This document shows, one piece after another, positions 43,486 to 51,670 of a stretch of DNA of 64,000 nt (its first letter is position 1; each line of letters starts with the position of its first letter). Made by a program: the position numbers and the translations under genes. The stretch comes from Chryseobacterium endalhagicum. GTDB lineage: Bacteria > Bacteroidota > Bacteroidia > Flavobacteriales > Weeksellaceae. The notes under the pieces were generated by a model. The model was given only the letters and a program-made list of their open reading frames with translations. It was not told the origin of the DNA and made no database searches. Where the stretch lies: positions 248,001 to 312,000 of the forward strand of contig NZ_JAELVM010000002.1 of NCBI RefSeq assembly GCF_016745235.1. Reading direction: 5' to 3'.

Positions 43486-44682
43486 ATGAAGAAAAAGCAC
43501 GTTCATAAAAAGAAAATTTCCGGTACAAAGAAATGGTCTGCCAAACTGCATTTGTGGTTTGGTTTATCCGTTGGTATCATTGTTTTCATTGTAGCGCTTA
43601 CCGGAACCATGTATGTATTCAAAGATGAGATACAAGGCGTTCTCCGGAAAGAAGCGATCTATGTAAAAGAAACGAAAGCATCAGCTATTCCGCTTACTGT
43701 TCTGAAGGAAAAAATCAGCCTGGAACTCAATGAGAAATTCCCGATCAATGCGGTGGAAATTCCTTTGGATAAAAATAAATCCTACCGCTTTTCTTATTAT
43801 GAAAAGAACAAAAAAGGCTGGAATTATTTTCAAGAGGTTAAAATCAATAAACTGGTCTATGTAGATCAGTACAGCGGGAAAATTTTAGCCGTTTACAATG
43901 AAAAATATGATCTTTTTCCTATTTTAAAATCCATTCACTGGAGTTTACTCTTAAAGGCAGATTGGGGAAAATATGTCATCGGAATTCCCACCGTCCTGTT
44001 TATCATCATGCTGATCACCGGAATTATTCTGTGGTGGCCGAAGAATAAGAAAGCCAGAAAAGGACGCTTCTGGTTCAGCTGGGAAAATGTGAAGACCTGG
44101 AAACGCAAAAACTATGACCTTCATAATGTATTAGGGTTTTATGCTTCATTTTTAGCATTGCTGATGAGCATTACAGGGATTTATTTTGCCTATCCTTACG
44201 TGAAAAACACCTTCAATCTTGCATTATCCGGCACTCTGGAACTGCCGAAAGAAAAAGAAATCAAGTCTCCGGATTCCCTGATGGTTAAAAATGCCTCTGT
44301 TTTTGACATCACGGCTCAGGAAACCAGAAAACTATACCCCAACTCTTCCAGCTTCAGAATTCCTTTAAACGGAAAAAATAAGAAAGGGAAAGAATTAAAA
44401 AATATCCCGGTCACTATCTATGGCCAGGAAGGTCGTTACAGTGAGAGAAATACACTGGTCTTCGACAAATACTCAGGAAAATTACTGGCAGAAAAACCTC
44501 ATCAGAAACTGGCCAATGCCGAAAAATATGCCAATGCCAATTATGATATCCATACAGGCTCCTATTTCGGGCTGTTTGGAAAGATTTTATGGTTCATCAC
44601 CGGGCTCATCTGCACTTCACTTCCTGTAACAGGATTTTTGGTATGGTGGGGAAAACAAAAGAAACAAGGAAAGAAAATATAA
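43486..44682 (+). CDS. PepSY-associated TM protein 1 (putative ferric-siderophore reductase)
   Basis: 398 residues. Lys/His-rich N-terminus (MKKKHVHKKK), first span at about 22-45 after KKWSAKLHLWFGL, PepSY-like periplasmic regions, HWSLLLKADWGKYVIGIPTVLFIIMLITGIILWWPKNKKARKGRF, then NYDLHNVLGFYASFLALLMSITGIYF and the last span ending PVTGFLVWWG. Conserved His in IHWS and DLHN could bind haem. Such proteins lie beside siderophore receptors and are thought to reduce or release imported iron. TAATG overlap with the next gene. Confidence 0.88.
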   Translation: MKKKHVHKKKISGTKKWSAKLHLWFGLSVGIIVFIVALTGTMYVFKDEIQGVLRKEAIYVKETKASAIPLTVLKEKISLELNEKFPINAVEIPLDKNKSYRFSYYEKNKKGWNYFQEVKINKLVYVDQYSGKILAVYNEKYDLFPILKSIHWSLLLKADWGKYVIGIPTVLFIIMLITGIILWWPKNKKARKGRFWFSWENVKTWKRKNYDLHNVLGFYASFLALLMSITGIYFAYPYVKNTFNLALSGTLELPKEKEIKSPDSLMVKNASVFDITAQETRKLYPNSSSFRIPLNGKNKKGKELKNIPVTIYGQEGRYSERNTLVFDKYSGKLLAEKPHQKLANAEKYANANYDIHTGSYFGLFGKILWFITGLICTSLPVTGFLVWWGKQKKQGKKI

Positions 44683-46799
44683 TGAAAAAAGCGCTATTAT
44701 CAGTCGCATGCTTAGGATCAGCAACTATTTTTGCACAGGTTAAAGACAGCCTGCAGACCAATAATGTAGATGAAGTTGTAATGACGGCTTCCAGAAAAAA
44801 AGAAAGCATCAAAGAAATACCAAGCTCAGTAACGATTGTTGCAGAAAAGCAGATCCAGTCTCAGCTGACCGTTAATTCCGATATTACCAGCATTCTTCAA
44901 TATACCGTCCCCAGTTTGGGAACCAATACGGGACAGACTTCCAACTCAGGACAAACTTTGAGAGGAAGACAGGTTCTTGTCCTTATTGACGGAATTCCAC
45001 AATCTACTCCGCTGAGAAACGGAGCAAGAGACATCAGAAGTATTGACCCTTCCGTGATCGAAAGAATTGAAGTGATCAAAGGAGCATCATCCATCTACGG
45101 TAACGGTGCAGATGGTGGAATCATCAATTACATCACCAGAAGAAGCCAGTCCGACAAGAAAATTTCCGGCCTTACCCAGCTTGGTTTCACTGGCCAGACA
45201 TATGGCGGAACTCTGGGAGTAAGAGCCAGCCAGCTTTTATCCGGAAAGGTGAATAAATTTGATTATGTTTTCTCCCTTGCCTATGAAAGAACCGGCTATA
45301 TGAAAGATGCCGATGGCGTAAACCTTACCCCAACCTACAGCACTGCCAAAATGGACAACTACAACGGAATGCTGAAAGTAGGTTATAATATCAATAATGA
45401 CCAGAGAATCGAGGCCTCTTACATCGGGTATTCTTCCAGATCTGATCTTAATTTAGGGTTGGTAACCGGAAAATACGGTATTAAGCCAACGATTGGTGAA
45501 GGTGTGGGAAAAAACCTTGAAACCACCCCTCAGGGAACGCCAAGAAACCATAATTTAAGAATCAACTACGACAACCAGAACCTTTTCTGGGGGACTACAT
45601 CTTTGAATTTCAATGCTTATATGCAGGATTTCAGAACGGTGTACGGATACAGTGACACCTTTTTCGGAGGAGGACAGTCCAACGTGATTTCTAAAAAATA
45701 CGGAGCCCGATTCAACTTCGATACAAAACTTTGGAACGCAGCCAATTCACAGGGTGAAATTATGTACGGAATGGATATTCTTAATGACCAGACCGTTCAG
45801 AAGCTGGAAGACGGACGTTACTGGACTCCAGATATGAATATGACGAACCTTGCCCCTTTTGTTTTGGTTAAAATTGATTTACTGAAAAAATTAACCATCA
45901 AAGGAGGTCTCCGCTACGAAAATATGAACGTTAAAGTAGGAGATTTCAATACGCTTTCTTCTATTAAAAGTGACGGAACCTTCACCACAAGTATTTTCGT
46001 GACAGGTGGTGAGTTAAAATACAATGCTTTGGTTGCTAATCTAGGCGTACGTTATAATATTGAACCTTTTGTTAATTTATTCGGAAGCTTCTCTCAGTCC
46101 TACTCTATCAATGAATTAGGAAGAATTCTGAGAACATCCACTCAGGGAACCATTCAGAATCTTGAAACCAAGCCCATTATTGTGAACAACTATGAGTTTG
46201 GTGCAACGGGACAGATTGCAAAGTGGGTTAATTATGAAATTACTTCCTATGTAAGTACCTCAAAACTTGGAGCCTCATTCGTACAGAGTGCAGACAGAGC
46301 TTTAACGATACAGAGATCGCCGGAAATTGTGTACGGTGTGGAAGGATTCCTGCATTTTACCCCTGCCAAATGGATCAATTTCGGAGGAAGCTACAGCTGG
46401 ATGGAAGGAATTACATCCATAAAAGACGACGGAGATTATTCCGCAAAAATCAATAACAGCAGAATTTCTGCTCCTAAAGTACTTGCTTATATTCAGGCAA
46501 GACCCATCAAGACTCTATCTATAGGCGTTGATATGCTGCATGCATTCCAGCAGGACAGATTCCAGCCTAATGCAAAAACAGGAATGTTCGTATATGGAGA
46601 AGGTTATGTCCCTGAATACACTGTATTTAACTTCAAATCAAGCTATGAAATCAATAAAAACTGGAAAGTTTCAGTAGGGGTTGAGAATGTATTCAACAAA
46701 ATGTACCAGCCGGCAATCGCCTGGTGGTCTGCCCGTGACAGCGAATTCGTGAATGCACCGGGAAGAAGAGGGACTGCCATGCTTGAGTACAAATTTTAA
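44682..46799 (+). CDS. TonB-dependent receptor 3
   Basis: 705 residues from ATG 44682, whose A overlaps the last base of the previous stop (TAATG). That start gives a signal peptide, MKKALLSVACLGSATIFAQ; the upstream extension to 44589 would run through the preceding gene. TonB box VDEVVMTASRKKESIKEIPSSVTIV, plug LRGRQVLVLIDGIPQSTPLRNG and IERIEVIKGASSIYGNGADGGIINYIT. The barrel ends GTAMLEYKF. The motif set is closer to FhuA/colicin-type catecholate receptors than receptors 1 and 2. Confidence 0.92.
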   Translation: MKKALLSVACLGSATIFAQVKDSLQTNNVDEVVMTASRKKESIKEIPSSVTIVAEKQIQSQLTVNSDITSILQYTVPSLGTNTGQTSNSGQTLRGRQVLVLIDGIPQSTPLRNGARDIRSIDPSVIERIEVIKGASSIYGNGADGGIINYITRRSQSDKKISGLTQLGFTGQTYGGTLGVRASQLLSGKVNKFDYVFSLAYERTGYMKDADGVNLTPTYSTAKMDNYNGMLKVGYNINNDQRIEASYIGYSSRSDLNLGLVTGKYGIKPTIGEGVGKNLETTPQGTPRNHNLRINYDNQNLFWGTTSLNFNAYMQDFRTVYGYSDTFFGGGQSNVISKKYGARFNFDTKLWNAANSQGEIMYGMDILNDQTVQKLEDGRYWTPDMNMTNLAPFVLVKIDLLKKLTIKGGLRYENMNVKVGDFNTLSSIKSDGTFTTSIFVTGGELKYNALVANLGVRYNIEPFVNLFGSFSQSYSINELGRILRTSTQGTIQNLETKPIIVNNYEFGATGQIAKWVNYEITSYVSTSKLGASFVQSADRALTIQRSPEIVYGVEGFLHFTPAKWINFGGSYSWMEGITSIKDDGDYSAKINNSRISAPKVLAYIQARPIKTLSIGVDMLHAFQQDRFQPNAKTGMFVYGEGYVPEYTVFNFKSSYEINKNWKVSVGVENVFNKMYQPAIAWWSARDSEFVNAPGRRGTAMLEYKF

Positions 46800-46822
46800 T
46801 TAATCTAAATAAAAAGTTAGAC

Positions 46823-46830
46823 TATCTTTG
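46823..46830 (+). promoter_or_regulatory. -7 box ahead of PepSY-TM protein 2
   Basis: TATCTTTG, 19 bp before ATG 46850; no strong -33 was found. Confidence 0.5.
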
Positions 46831-46849
46831 CAAGACTTTGAACTGCGAT

Positions 46850-48061
46850 ATGAAGAAAAAACATCATCATAAAAATAAACCGGGTTTCTTTAAAAAATGG
46901 TCTGCCAAACTGCACTTGTGGTTTGGTCTGGGGATAGGATTCCTCATCTTTATCATTTCCATCACAGGAGCGCTTTATGTTTTTAAAGACGAAATAGAAA
47001 ACATCACCAGAAAAGATGTCATCTATCACAGCGAGCAGAATATAGAGCAGAAACAGGTTCTTCCGATCCGGATGCTGGAGAAATCCGTTGCCGCACAGGT
47101 AAAGGAAAAGTATCCTATACACTGGGTAAATGTTCCCATCGACAAGAAGATGTCCTATGTATTTTACTGGTATGAACACAACACCAAGGCCTGGAATTAT
47201 TTTGATGAACTGCCGATTTATAAAGCAGCCTATGTAAATCCATACACAGGAAAAGTCCTAAGAACCTATGATGAAAGACTGGGCTTCTTCAATATTGTAA
47301 AAATGATTCACTGGAGTTTTCTGCTCAAGCAGGACTGGGGGCCGTATGTCGTGGGAATTCCTGTGATTATCTTCGTAATCATGCTGATTACCGGAATTGT
47401 ACTCTGGTGGCCTAAAAACAAGGCTGCAAGAAAGCAGCGTTTTTCATTCAAATGGAAAAATATCAAAAGCTGGAAGAGAAAGAATTATGACCTTCACAAT
47501 GTGCTTGGTTTCTACGCTTCCATCTTTGCTTTAATATTTTCAATTACCGGATTGTTCTATGCATATTTCGTGGTACAGGCCATTATTTACGTCATCTTCT
47601 CTGGTGGAGAAACAAAATATCCGGATTTCTCCCACATTAAAACAAAGGCTCCTATAGAATTACGAACTGAAGGAACGCTAGATAAAGTCATTCATACCGT
47701 GCAGGAAAAATATCCGGATGCTTTCGGATTTTCCATAGATTTGGGACATGAGCATATGGATGATCACGAGCACCCGAATTTCGAGGTTTATGTAAAGCAT
47801 CTTTCCTATTCTTACCACAAGAGCAGCAGCCTGATCTTTGACGAAAACTCCGGAGAGCTTCTTCATACCCATGATCCGAAGGATAAAAATTTCGGGGAGA
47901 AAACAGTAAATGCCAACTATGACATTCATGTTGGAGCCATCCTGGGACTGCCTACAAAGATCATTGCATTCATTGTCAGCCTGATCTGTGCATCACTGCC
48001 GGTAACAGGATTTTTGGTATGGTGGGGAAGAAGAAAAAAGAAACCGGCCAGAACCGCTTAA
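46850..48061 (+). CDS. PepSY-associated TM protein 2
   Basis: 403 residues from ATG 46850; a TTG at 46838 is in frame but less likely. Paralogue of 43486-44682: KKWSAKLHLWFGL, VFKDEIENITRKDVIYH, IHWSFLLKQDWGPYVVGIPVIIFVIMLITGIVLWWPKNKAARKQRF, NYDLHNVLGFYASIFALIFSITGLFYAY, PVTGFLVWWGRRKK. The periplasmic part has a His/Asp-rich stretch (GHEHMDDHEH) absent from paralogue 1, possibly metal-binding. Probably serves receptor 3. Confidence 0.88.
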   Translation: MKKKHHHKNKPGFFKKWSAKLHLWFGLGIGFLIFIISITGALYVFKDEIENITRKDVIYHSEQNIEQKQVLPIRMLEKSVAAQVKEKYPIHWVNVPIDKKMSYVFYWYEHNTKAWNYFDELPIYKAAYVNPYTGKVLRTYDERLGFFNIVKMIHWSFLLKQDWGPYVVGIPVIIFVIMLITGIVLWWPKNKAARKQRFSFKWKNIKSWKRKNYDLHNVLGFYASIFALIFSITGLFYAYFVVQAIIYVIFSGGETKYPDFSHIKTKAPIELRTEGTLDKVIHTVQEKYPDAFGFSIDLGHEHMDDHEHPNFEVYVKHLSYSYHKSSSLIFDENSGELLHTHDPKDKNFGEKTVNANYDIHVGAILGLPTKIIAFIVSLICASLPVTGFLVWWGRRKKKPARTA

Positions 48062-48144
48062 AAGTTTTTTAAATAAAATTTTTGTTAATAATCCATTAAT
48101 ACAATCTTTTTTATAATTTTAACCCCCTAGAATGTATCAAAGAA

Positions 48145-49116
48145 ATGTCATTAATAGATTTATCAAAACAGGTTGCCCTCGGAATTGATATCGGTGGAAC
48201 CAATACCAAATTCGGAGTAGTAAACCACCGCGGTGAAGTTCTTGAAAAAGGAAGTCTGAGAACCGATGAATATGAGAAAGTGGAAGACTTTATCGATGCT
48301 TTATATGAGCATGTAAGTCCCCTGATCGAAAAACATGGTACAGAGAAAAACTTTGACGGAATCGGAGTAGGTGCTCCTAATGCCAACTATTATAAAGGCA
48401 CCATAGAACAGGCACCCAATTTACCCTGGAAAGGCTTAGTTCCTTTCACGGACCTGATGAAGGCGAAATTCAACCTGCCATGCACCATCACCAATGATGC
48501 CAATGCAGCAGCTCTTGGAGAAATGCTTTTCGGAGCCGCAAGAGGAATGAAGGATTTCATTATGATCACACTGGGAACCGGCGTAGGAAGCGGAATTATT
48601 TCAAACGGAAGCCTGATCTACGGACATGACGGTTTCGCCGGAGAATTGGGACATACGATCGTAAAACCGGGTGGAAGAAAACACTGGAGCACAGGATCTG
48701 AAGGGAGCCTGGAAGCCTATGCCTCAGCAACAGGAATTGCCATCACCGCTAAAAAGATGAGAGCAGAATTCCCTGAATCCATGCTGAACCAGTATCCTGA
48801 AGAAGCGATCAATTCTAAAACAGTACATGAATGTGCCCTGACAGGAGATCCTATCGCGCTGGAAGTCTTCAGATATACAGGACAGAAGCTGGGTGAAGCT
48901 TTGGCCAATTTCGTGATGTTTTCATCCCCTGAAGCTATCCTTTTATTTGGAGGCGTAATCAAAGCCGGAGATTTTATCCTGAAGCCTGCCAAACTTCATA
49001 TGGAAAGAAACCTTCTTCCGATCTTTAGAAATAAAGTTAAATTGGTTTTCAGCGAGCTGGATGAAGCTGATGCTGCCATACTTGGAGCTAGTGCCCTGGT
49101 TTGGGAAAAGAAATAG
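48145..49116 (+). CDS. ROK family sugar kinase lacking the zinc-motif cysteines
   Basis: 323 residues. ATP/phosphate motifs LGIDIGGTNTKFGVV and TLGTGVGSGIISNG, catalytic Asp in TNDANAAALGE, and GHDGFAGELGHTIV. The usual ROK zinc signature CxCGxxGCLE reads WSTGSEGSLEAYAS here: all three Cys are replaced (W, T, S) while GH and LE are kept. Substrate could be glucose, fructose or N-acetylmannosamine. A terminator follows. Confidence 0.88.
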   Translation: MSLIDLSKQVALGIDIGGTNTKFGVVNHRGEVLEKGSLRTDEYEKVEDFIDALYEHVSPLIEKHGTEKNFDGIGVGAPNANYYKGTIEQAPNLPWKGLVPFTDLMKAKFNLPCTITNDANAAALGEMLFGAARGMKDFIMITLGTGVGSGIISNGSLIYGHDGFAGELGHTIVKPGGRKHWSTGSEGSLEAYASATGIAITAKKMRAEFPESMLNQYPEEAINSKTVHECALTGDPIALEVFRYTGQKLGEALANFVMFSSPEAILLFGGVIKAGDFILKPAKLHMERNLLPIFRNKVKLVFSELDEADAAILGASALVWEKK

Positions 49117-49138
49117 AGATAATTATTATACAATATAT

Positions 49139-49165
49139 AGAGCATCCGTTTTTGGGTGCTTTTTT
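49139..49165 (+). terminator. Terminator of ROK kinase gene
   Basis: AGCATCC-GTTTTT-GGGTGCT stem (one G-T pair) followed by TTTTTTGTTT. Confidence 0.75.
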
Positions 49166-49594
49166 TGTTTGATACAGATTACTTATTTTCTAACCAAGCG
49201 CCTAATCCTCTGTTTTTTTTGTTGGTTATCGCAAAGGCGCAAGATTTCTTTCTGATTCAAATGCTTTAAGGCGCAAGGATTTTATCTCTGATAAAATTGT
49301 TTACCGCTGTCATTGCGAGGAGCGCAACGACGAAGCAATCTCATCATCATTTTACTGAAAACTTTCGACTTTCCTGCGTCTTAAAAACGTTCTTTAACGT
49401 AGAGCCTTGCGTCATTGCGTTTATCCAACTTACCAGGTTTATATTCCTGAACAATTACAAAACAGCGTGTAAATTCTGTTTTAAATCATCGTATTCCTCA
49501 CCCAAAATGAAAAACTTTTCCTTATTTTTGATTGGTTTTTTACTCATTTAGCCAAAATCTAACGGGTAAAACTGCAAATAAATAATCAACAATA
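49166..49594. repeat. Repeat-rich intergenic region (dispersed GCAAAGGCGCAA and ATTGCGAGGAGCGCAACG elements)
   Basis: The 430-bp gap has no credible gene. It holds CGCAAAGGCGCAAG (from about 49220) and a second AAGGCGCAAGGATTTT copy, each beside the word GATTCAAATGCTTTAAGG or its remnant. It then holds CATTGCGAGGAGCGCAACG, CGAAGCAATCTCATC (about 49312-49345), an imperfect dyad (ATTGC...GCAAT), and GCGTCATTGCGTTT. The CATTGCGAGGAGC..GAAGCAATC word is a widespread intergenic palindrome in bacteria. The plus-strand frame here reads VIARSATTKQSHHH, a well-known false translation of this repeat. Confidence 0.7.
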
Positions 49595-50149
49595 ATGGAT
49601 AATAATAATTTAGAACAGGTTACTTTCGGGGGCGGATGCTTCTGGTGTGTGGAAAGCTGTTTCAATATGCTTAAAGGCGTTCACTCTGCCATCTCCGGCT
49701 ACTCCGGGGGCCACAAAGACAATCCTACTTATGAAGAAGTGTGTACAGGAGAAACGGGACATGCAGAAGTGGTACAGATCACTTTTGATCCCCAGATCAT
49801 TTCTTATGCGCAACTGATGGATGTTTTCTTTTTCCTTCATGACCCAACCCAGCTCAACAGACAGGGTAATGACATCGGTACGCAATACCGTTCTGTCATT
49901 TATTACAAAGATGAAGCGGAAAAACAAAATGCGGAAGAAGCGCTTAAAAAATCTGAAGCTTCAGGAAAATGGCCCGGAACATATGTAACGGAAGTTACCC
50001 AGTTTGAGAAATTCTGGCCTGCAGAACAGTATCATCAAGGTTATTATAATGAAAATCCTACACAGCCTTACTGCAGCGCGGTGGTAGGTCCTAAAATCCA
50101 GAAGTTTAAGAAACATTTCGGAGAACTGGGAATGCTGAATGTAGAGTAA
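49595..50149 (+). CDS. msrA: Peptide-methionine (S)-S-oxide reductase
   Basis: 184 residues. Catalytic motif FGGGCFWCVESCF (nucleophile Cys at about 15), SGYSGGHKDNPTYEEVCTGETGHAEVV and FFFLHDPTQLNRQGNDIGTQYRSVIYY are complete MsrA signatures. Reduces methionine-S-sulfoxide in protein. No MsrB domain is fused. No signal peptide, so cytosolic. Own terminator. Confidence 0.96.
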   Translation: MDNNNLEQVTFGGGCFWCVESCFNMLKGVHSAISGYSGGHKDNPTYEEVCTGETGHAEVVQITFDPQIISYAQLMDVFFFLHDPTQLNRQGNDIGTQYRSVIYYKDEAEKQNAEEALKKSEASGKWPGTYVTEVTQFEKFWPAEQYHQGYYNENPTQPYCSAVVGPKIQKFKKHFGELGMLNVE

Positions 50150-50151
50150 AT

Positions 50152-50187
50152 AAAAAGCGAATATCTGGTTGATATTCGCTTTTTTTA
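50152..50187 (+). terminator. Terminator of msrA
   Basis: AAAAAGCGAATATC-TGGTT-GATATTCGCTTTTT, a perfect 14-bp stem with T tail; serves the convergent gene on the minus strand as well. Confidence 0.88.
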
Positions 50188-50195
50188 TGCAAAAT

Positions 50196-51053
50196 TTATT
50201 CTTCTATTTCTACCGAATCTTTCTGCTTTCCGGCATATTTGTAAATAATCAGCGAGGTAGATTTCCTCAATTCCCGCCCGTTATCAGGATCTATACCGTC
50301 ATCGGTAAAGAACTCAACTTCGTTGTTATATTTTGAATACCAGGTTCTTCCCAAGGCATTTACATCTGTCAGGGTATCCTTTCTCATAATCTTCTTAAAA
50401 TGAAGAAACTGATGCTCATTCATCGCCACCACATCAAGTCCCGGTCTGATATAACTACTATCTGTCGCAATATACTTTTCCCCATTCCAGTACATATATT
50501 TTTTCTCAATCCCTGACTGTATACCTGACATAAAGCCTAATGGAAATGACGAAGTATTGGTCATTTTCTTGTTATTAGAAAATACAACATTTCCTGTTAC
50601 GAGACAGATCAGTAAAGCGATTTCCATAATACCCAAGCCATTCTGCTTTAAAAACTCAGGCATTTTAAAATGCTGCTCATTGGTAATATTAATATTCAGA
50701 TTCGAGAATTTGTCAGATAATGACTGTTCATCTTCGTCTACTTTAATTTTAACGGTTGTTTTATTAGCCATTTCATCTTTCTTCACGAAAGTTCTGGAAA
50801 AGTCACTAAAATCTTCATACCCGATATATTTACTAAATATATCCAATTTGTAGGGCTCAATATTCATTTCCTTTATGGTCTCTGCTATAAATGCATCATA
50901 ATACCTCACAAGAGTTCTTTCATCAATACTCAATTTCAGAGTTTCCTTTAAATACACACTTAAAAAAACAGCGATCCCATTCTTTTTATTTCTTCGGGAA
51001 TCAATTTCTCCCTGCTTGAAAACCTCATGGATTAGTAGTTTTATTTTGGACAT
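50196..51053 (-). CDS. Hypothetical single-span protein next to two-component system
   Basis: 285 residues. Residues 1-95 form a helical, charged domain (KIKLLIHEVFKQGEIDSRRNKKNGIAVFLSVYLKETL, then a region ending YIGYEDFSDFSRTFVKK). Residues 100-130 are acidic linker. One membrane span lies at about 144-160 (LGIMEIALLICLVTGNVVF), and the C-terminal 120 residues (WNGEKYIATDSSYIRPGLD) would be outside the cytosol. I recognise no named family; the arrangement is reminiscent of anti-sigma or signal-relay proteins. The promoter shares a palindrome with the 54131 operon. Confidence 0.6.
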   Translation of the reverse strand: MSKIKLLIHEVFKQGEIDSRRNKKNGIAVFLSVYLKETLKLSIDERTLVRYYDAFIAETIKEMNIEPYKLDIFSKYIGYEDFSDFSRTFVKKDEMANKTTVKIKVDEDEQSLSDKFSNLNINITNEQHFKMPEFLKQNGLGIMEIALLICLVTGNVVFSNNKKMTNTSSFPLGFMSGIQSGIEKKYMYWNGEKYIATDSSYIRPGLDVVAMNEHQFLHFKKIMRKDTLTDVNALGRTWYSKYNNEVEFFTDDGIDPDNGRELRKSTSLIIYKYAGKQKDSVEIEE

Positions 51054-51075
51054 AATTAGTTTTTAAGAGTAATTA

Positions 51076-51120
51076 CAAAATAGGTGATTTTCTACCATGT
51101 CGCATTACGGATTCCCATAA
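51076..51120 (-). promoter_or_regulatory. Palindromic operator and promoter of the 50196-51053 gene
   Basis: TTACGGATTCCCATAA (51105-51120) is a near-palindrome. On the minus strand a TATTTTG box (51076-51082) follows: its final G is exactly 29 bp from the operator edge, the same spacing as at 54058-54102. The predicted start would put the operator centre near -40. Confidence 0.6.
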
Positions 51121-51437
51121 TACACTCCCTGTCTATTTCCTGTCTATCGATGTCCATGTTTTGCCTAACACCTGCGTCATCATTTGTCGCAACTTTGCCA
51201 TAGAAATCAGTGAGAAACAAAACATTACAAAAACAAAAATACGAAACTGATTTCAAAAATCACCAGATAAAACGGAGGAAAACTCCGGGTTGGGAAGCAG
51301 ATGTTTCTCCTCCGTTTTTGAAGGTTTACTTCCCAAAAATTTAAGAAGCGCTTCAATTTTTTTTAACCGTGTAACACTGTCTGCGATCTGTTTCGCAGGG
51401 AAGAACACCAGTGCCAATTTTTTAAATTTTTAAACCA
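51121..51437 (+). other. Long untranslated region with stem-loop ahead of small protein gene
   Basis: No gene is seen in this stretch. AACGGAGGA (from 51271) pairs with TCCTCCGTT (51308-51316) around a 28-nt loop and is followed by TTTTG, a terminator-like or attenuator-like structure. GGGAAG (51292-51297) and CTTCCC (51329-51334) offer an alternative pairing. A regulatory leader or small RNA is possible; the sequence alone does not decide. Confidence 0.4.
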
Positions 51438-51626
51438 ATGTTAGAATTAATATTGATGCTACTGGGATTAGCATTTTCAAATAACAACGCAAACACAACA
51501 CCAACAGATAACAATCAGACACCACCGGTAACCATAACCGCAGACTCCGGCTCAGGAACAGTACCGACTCCAGACCCAGGAGATACGGGAGGAGAGACAG
51601 GAACAACACTACCTCCTAAAAAATAA
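51438..51626 (+). CDS. Small Thr/Pro-rich exported peptide, hypothetical
   Basis: 62 residues. A short hydrophobic start MLELILMLLGLAFS could act as signal or membrane anchor. The rest is low-complexity, Asn/Thr/Pro/Gly-rich (NNNANTTPTDNNQTPPVT, then PTPDPGDTGGETGTTLPPKK), and no Cys. It is followed at once by a strong terminator and precedes the kinase gene by 45 bp. No family recognised. Low complexity weakens the call; the terminator supports it. Confidence 0.5.
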   Translation: MLELILMLLGLAFSNNNANTTPTDNNQTPPVTITADSGSGTVPTPDPGDTGGETGTTLPPKK

Positions 51627-51633
51627 AATTTTG

Positions 51634-51659
51634 ACCACTCTTTTAGAGTGGTTTTTTTT
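51634..51659 (+). terminator. Terminator before the kinase gene
   Basis: ACCACTC-TTTTA-GAGTGGT stem with a run of eight T. Confidence 0.85.
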
Positions 51660-51670
51660 ATTTTAGTAAA

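Noticed and set aside
49297..49551. 84-codon plus-strand frame
   Set aside because: Its start reads VIARSATTKQSHHH, a false translation of the CATTGCGAGGAGC repeat; rest has no protein character.
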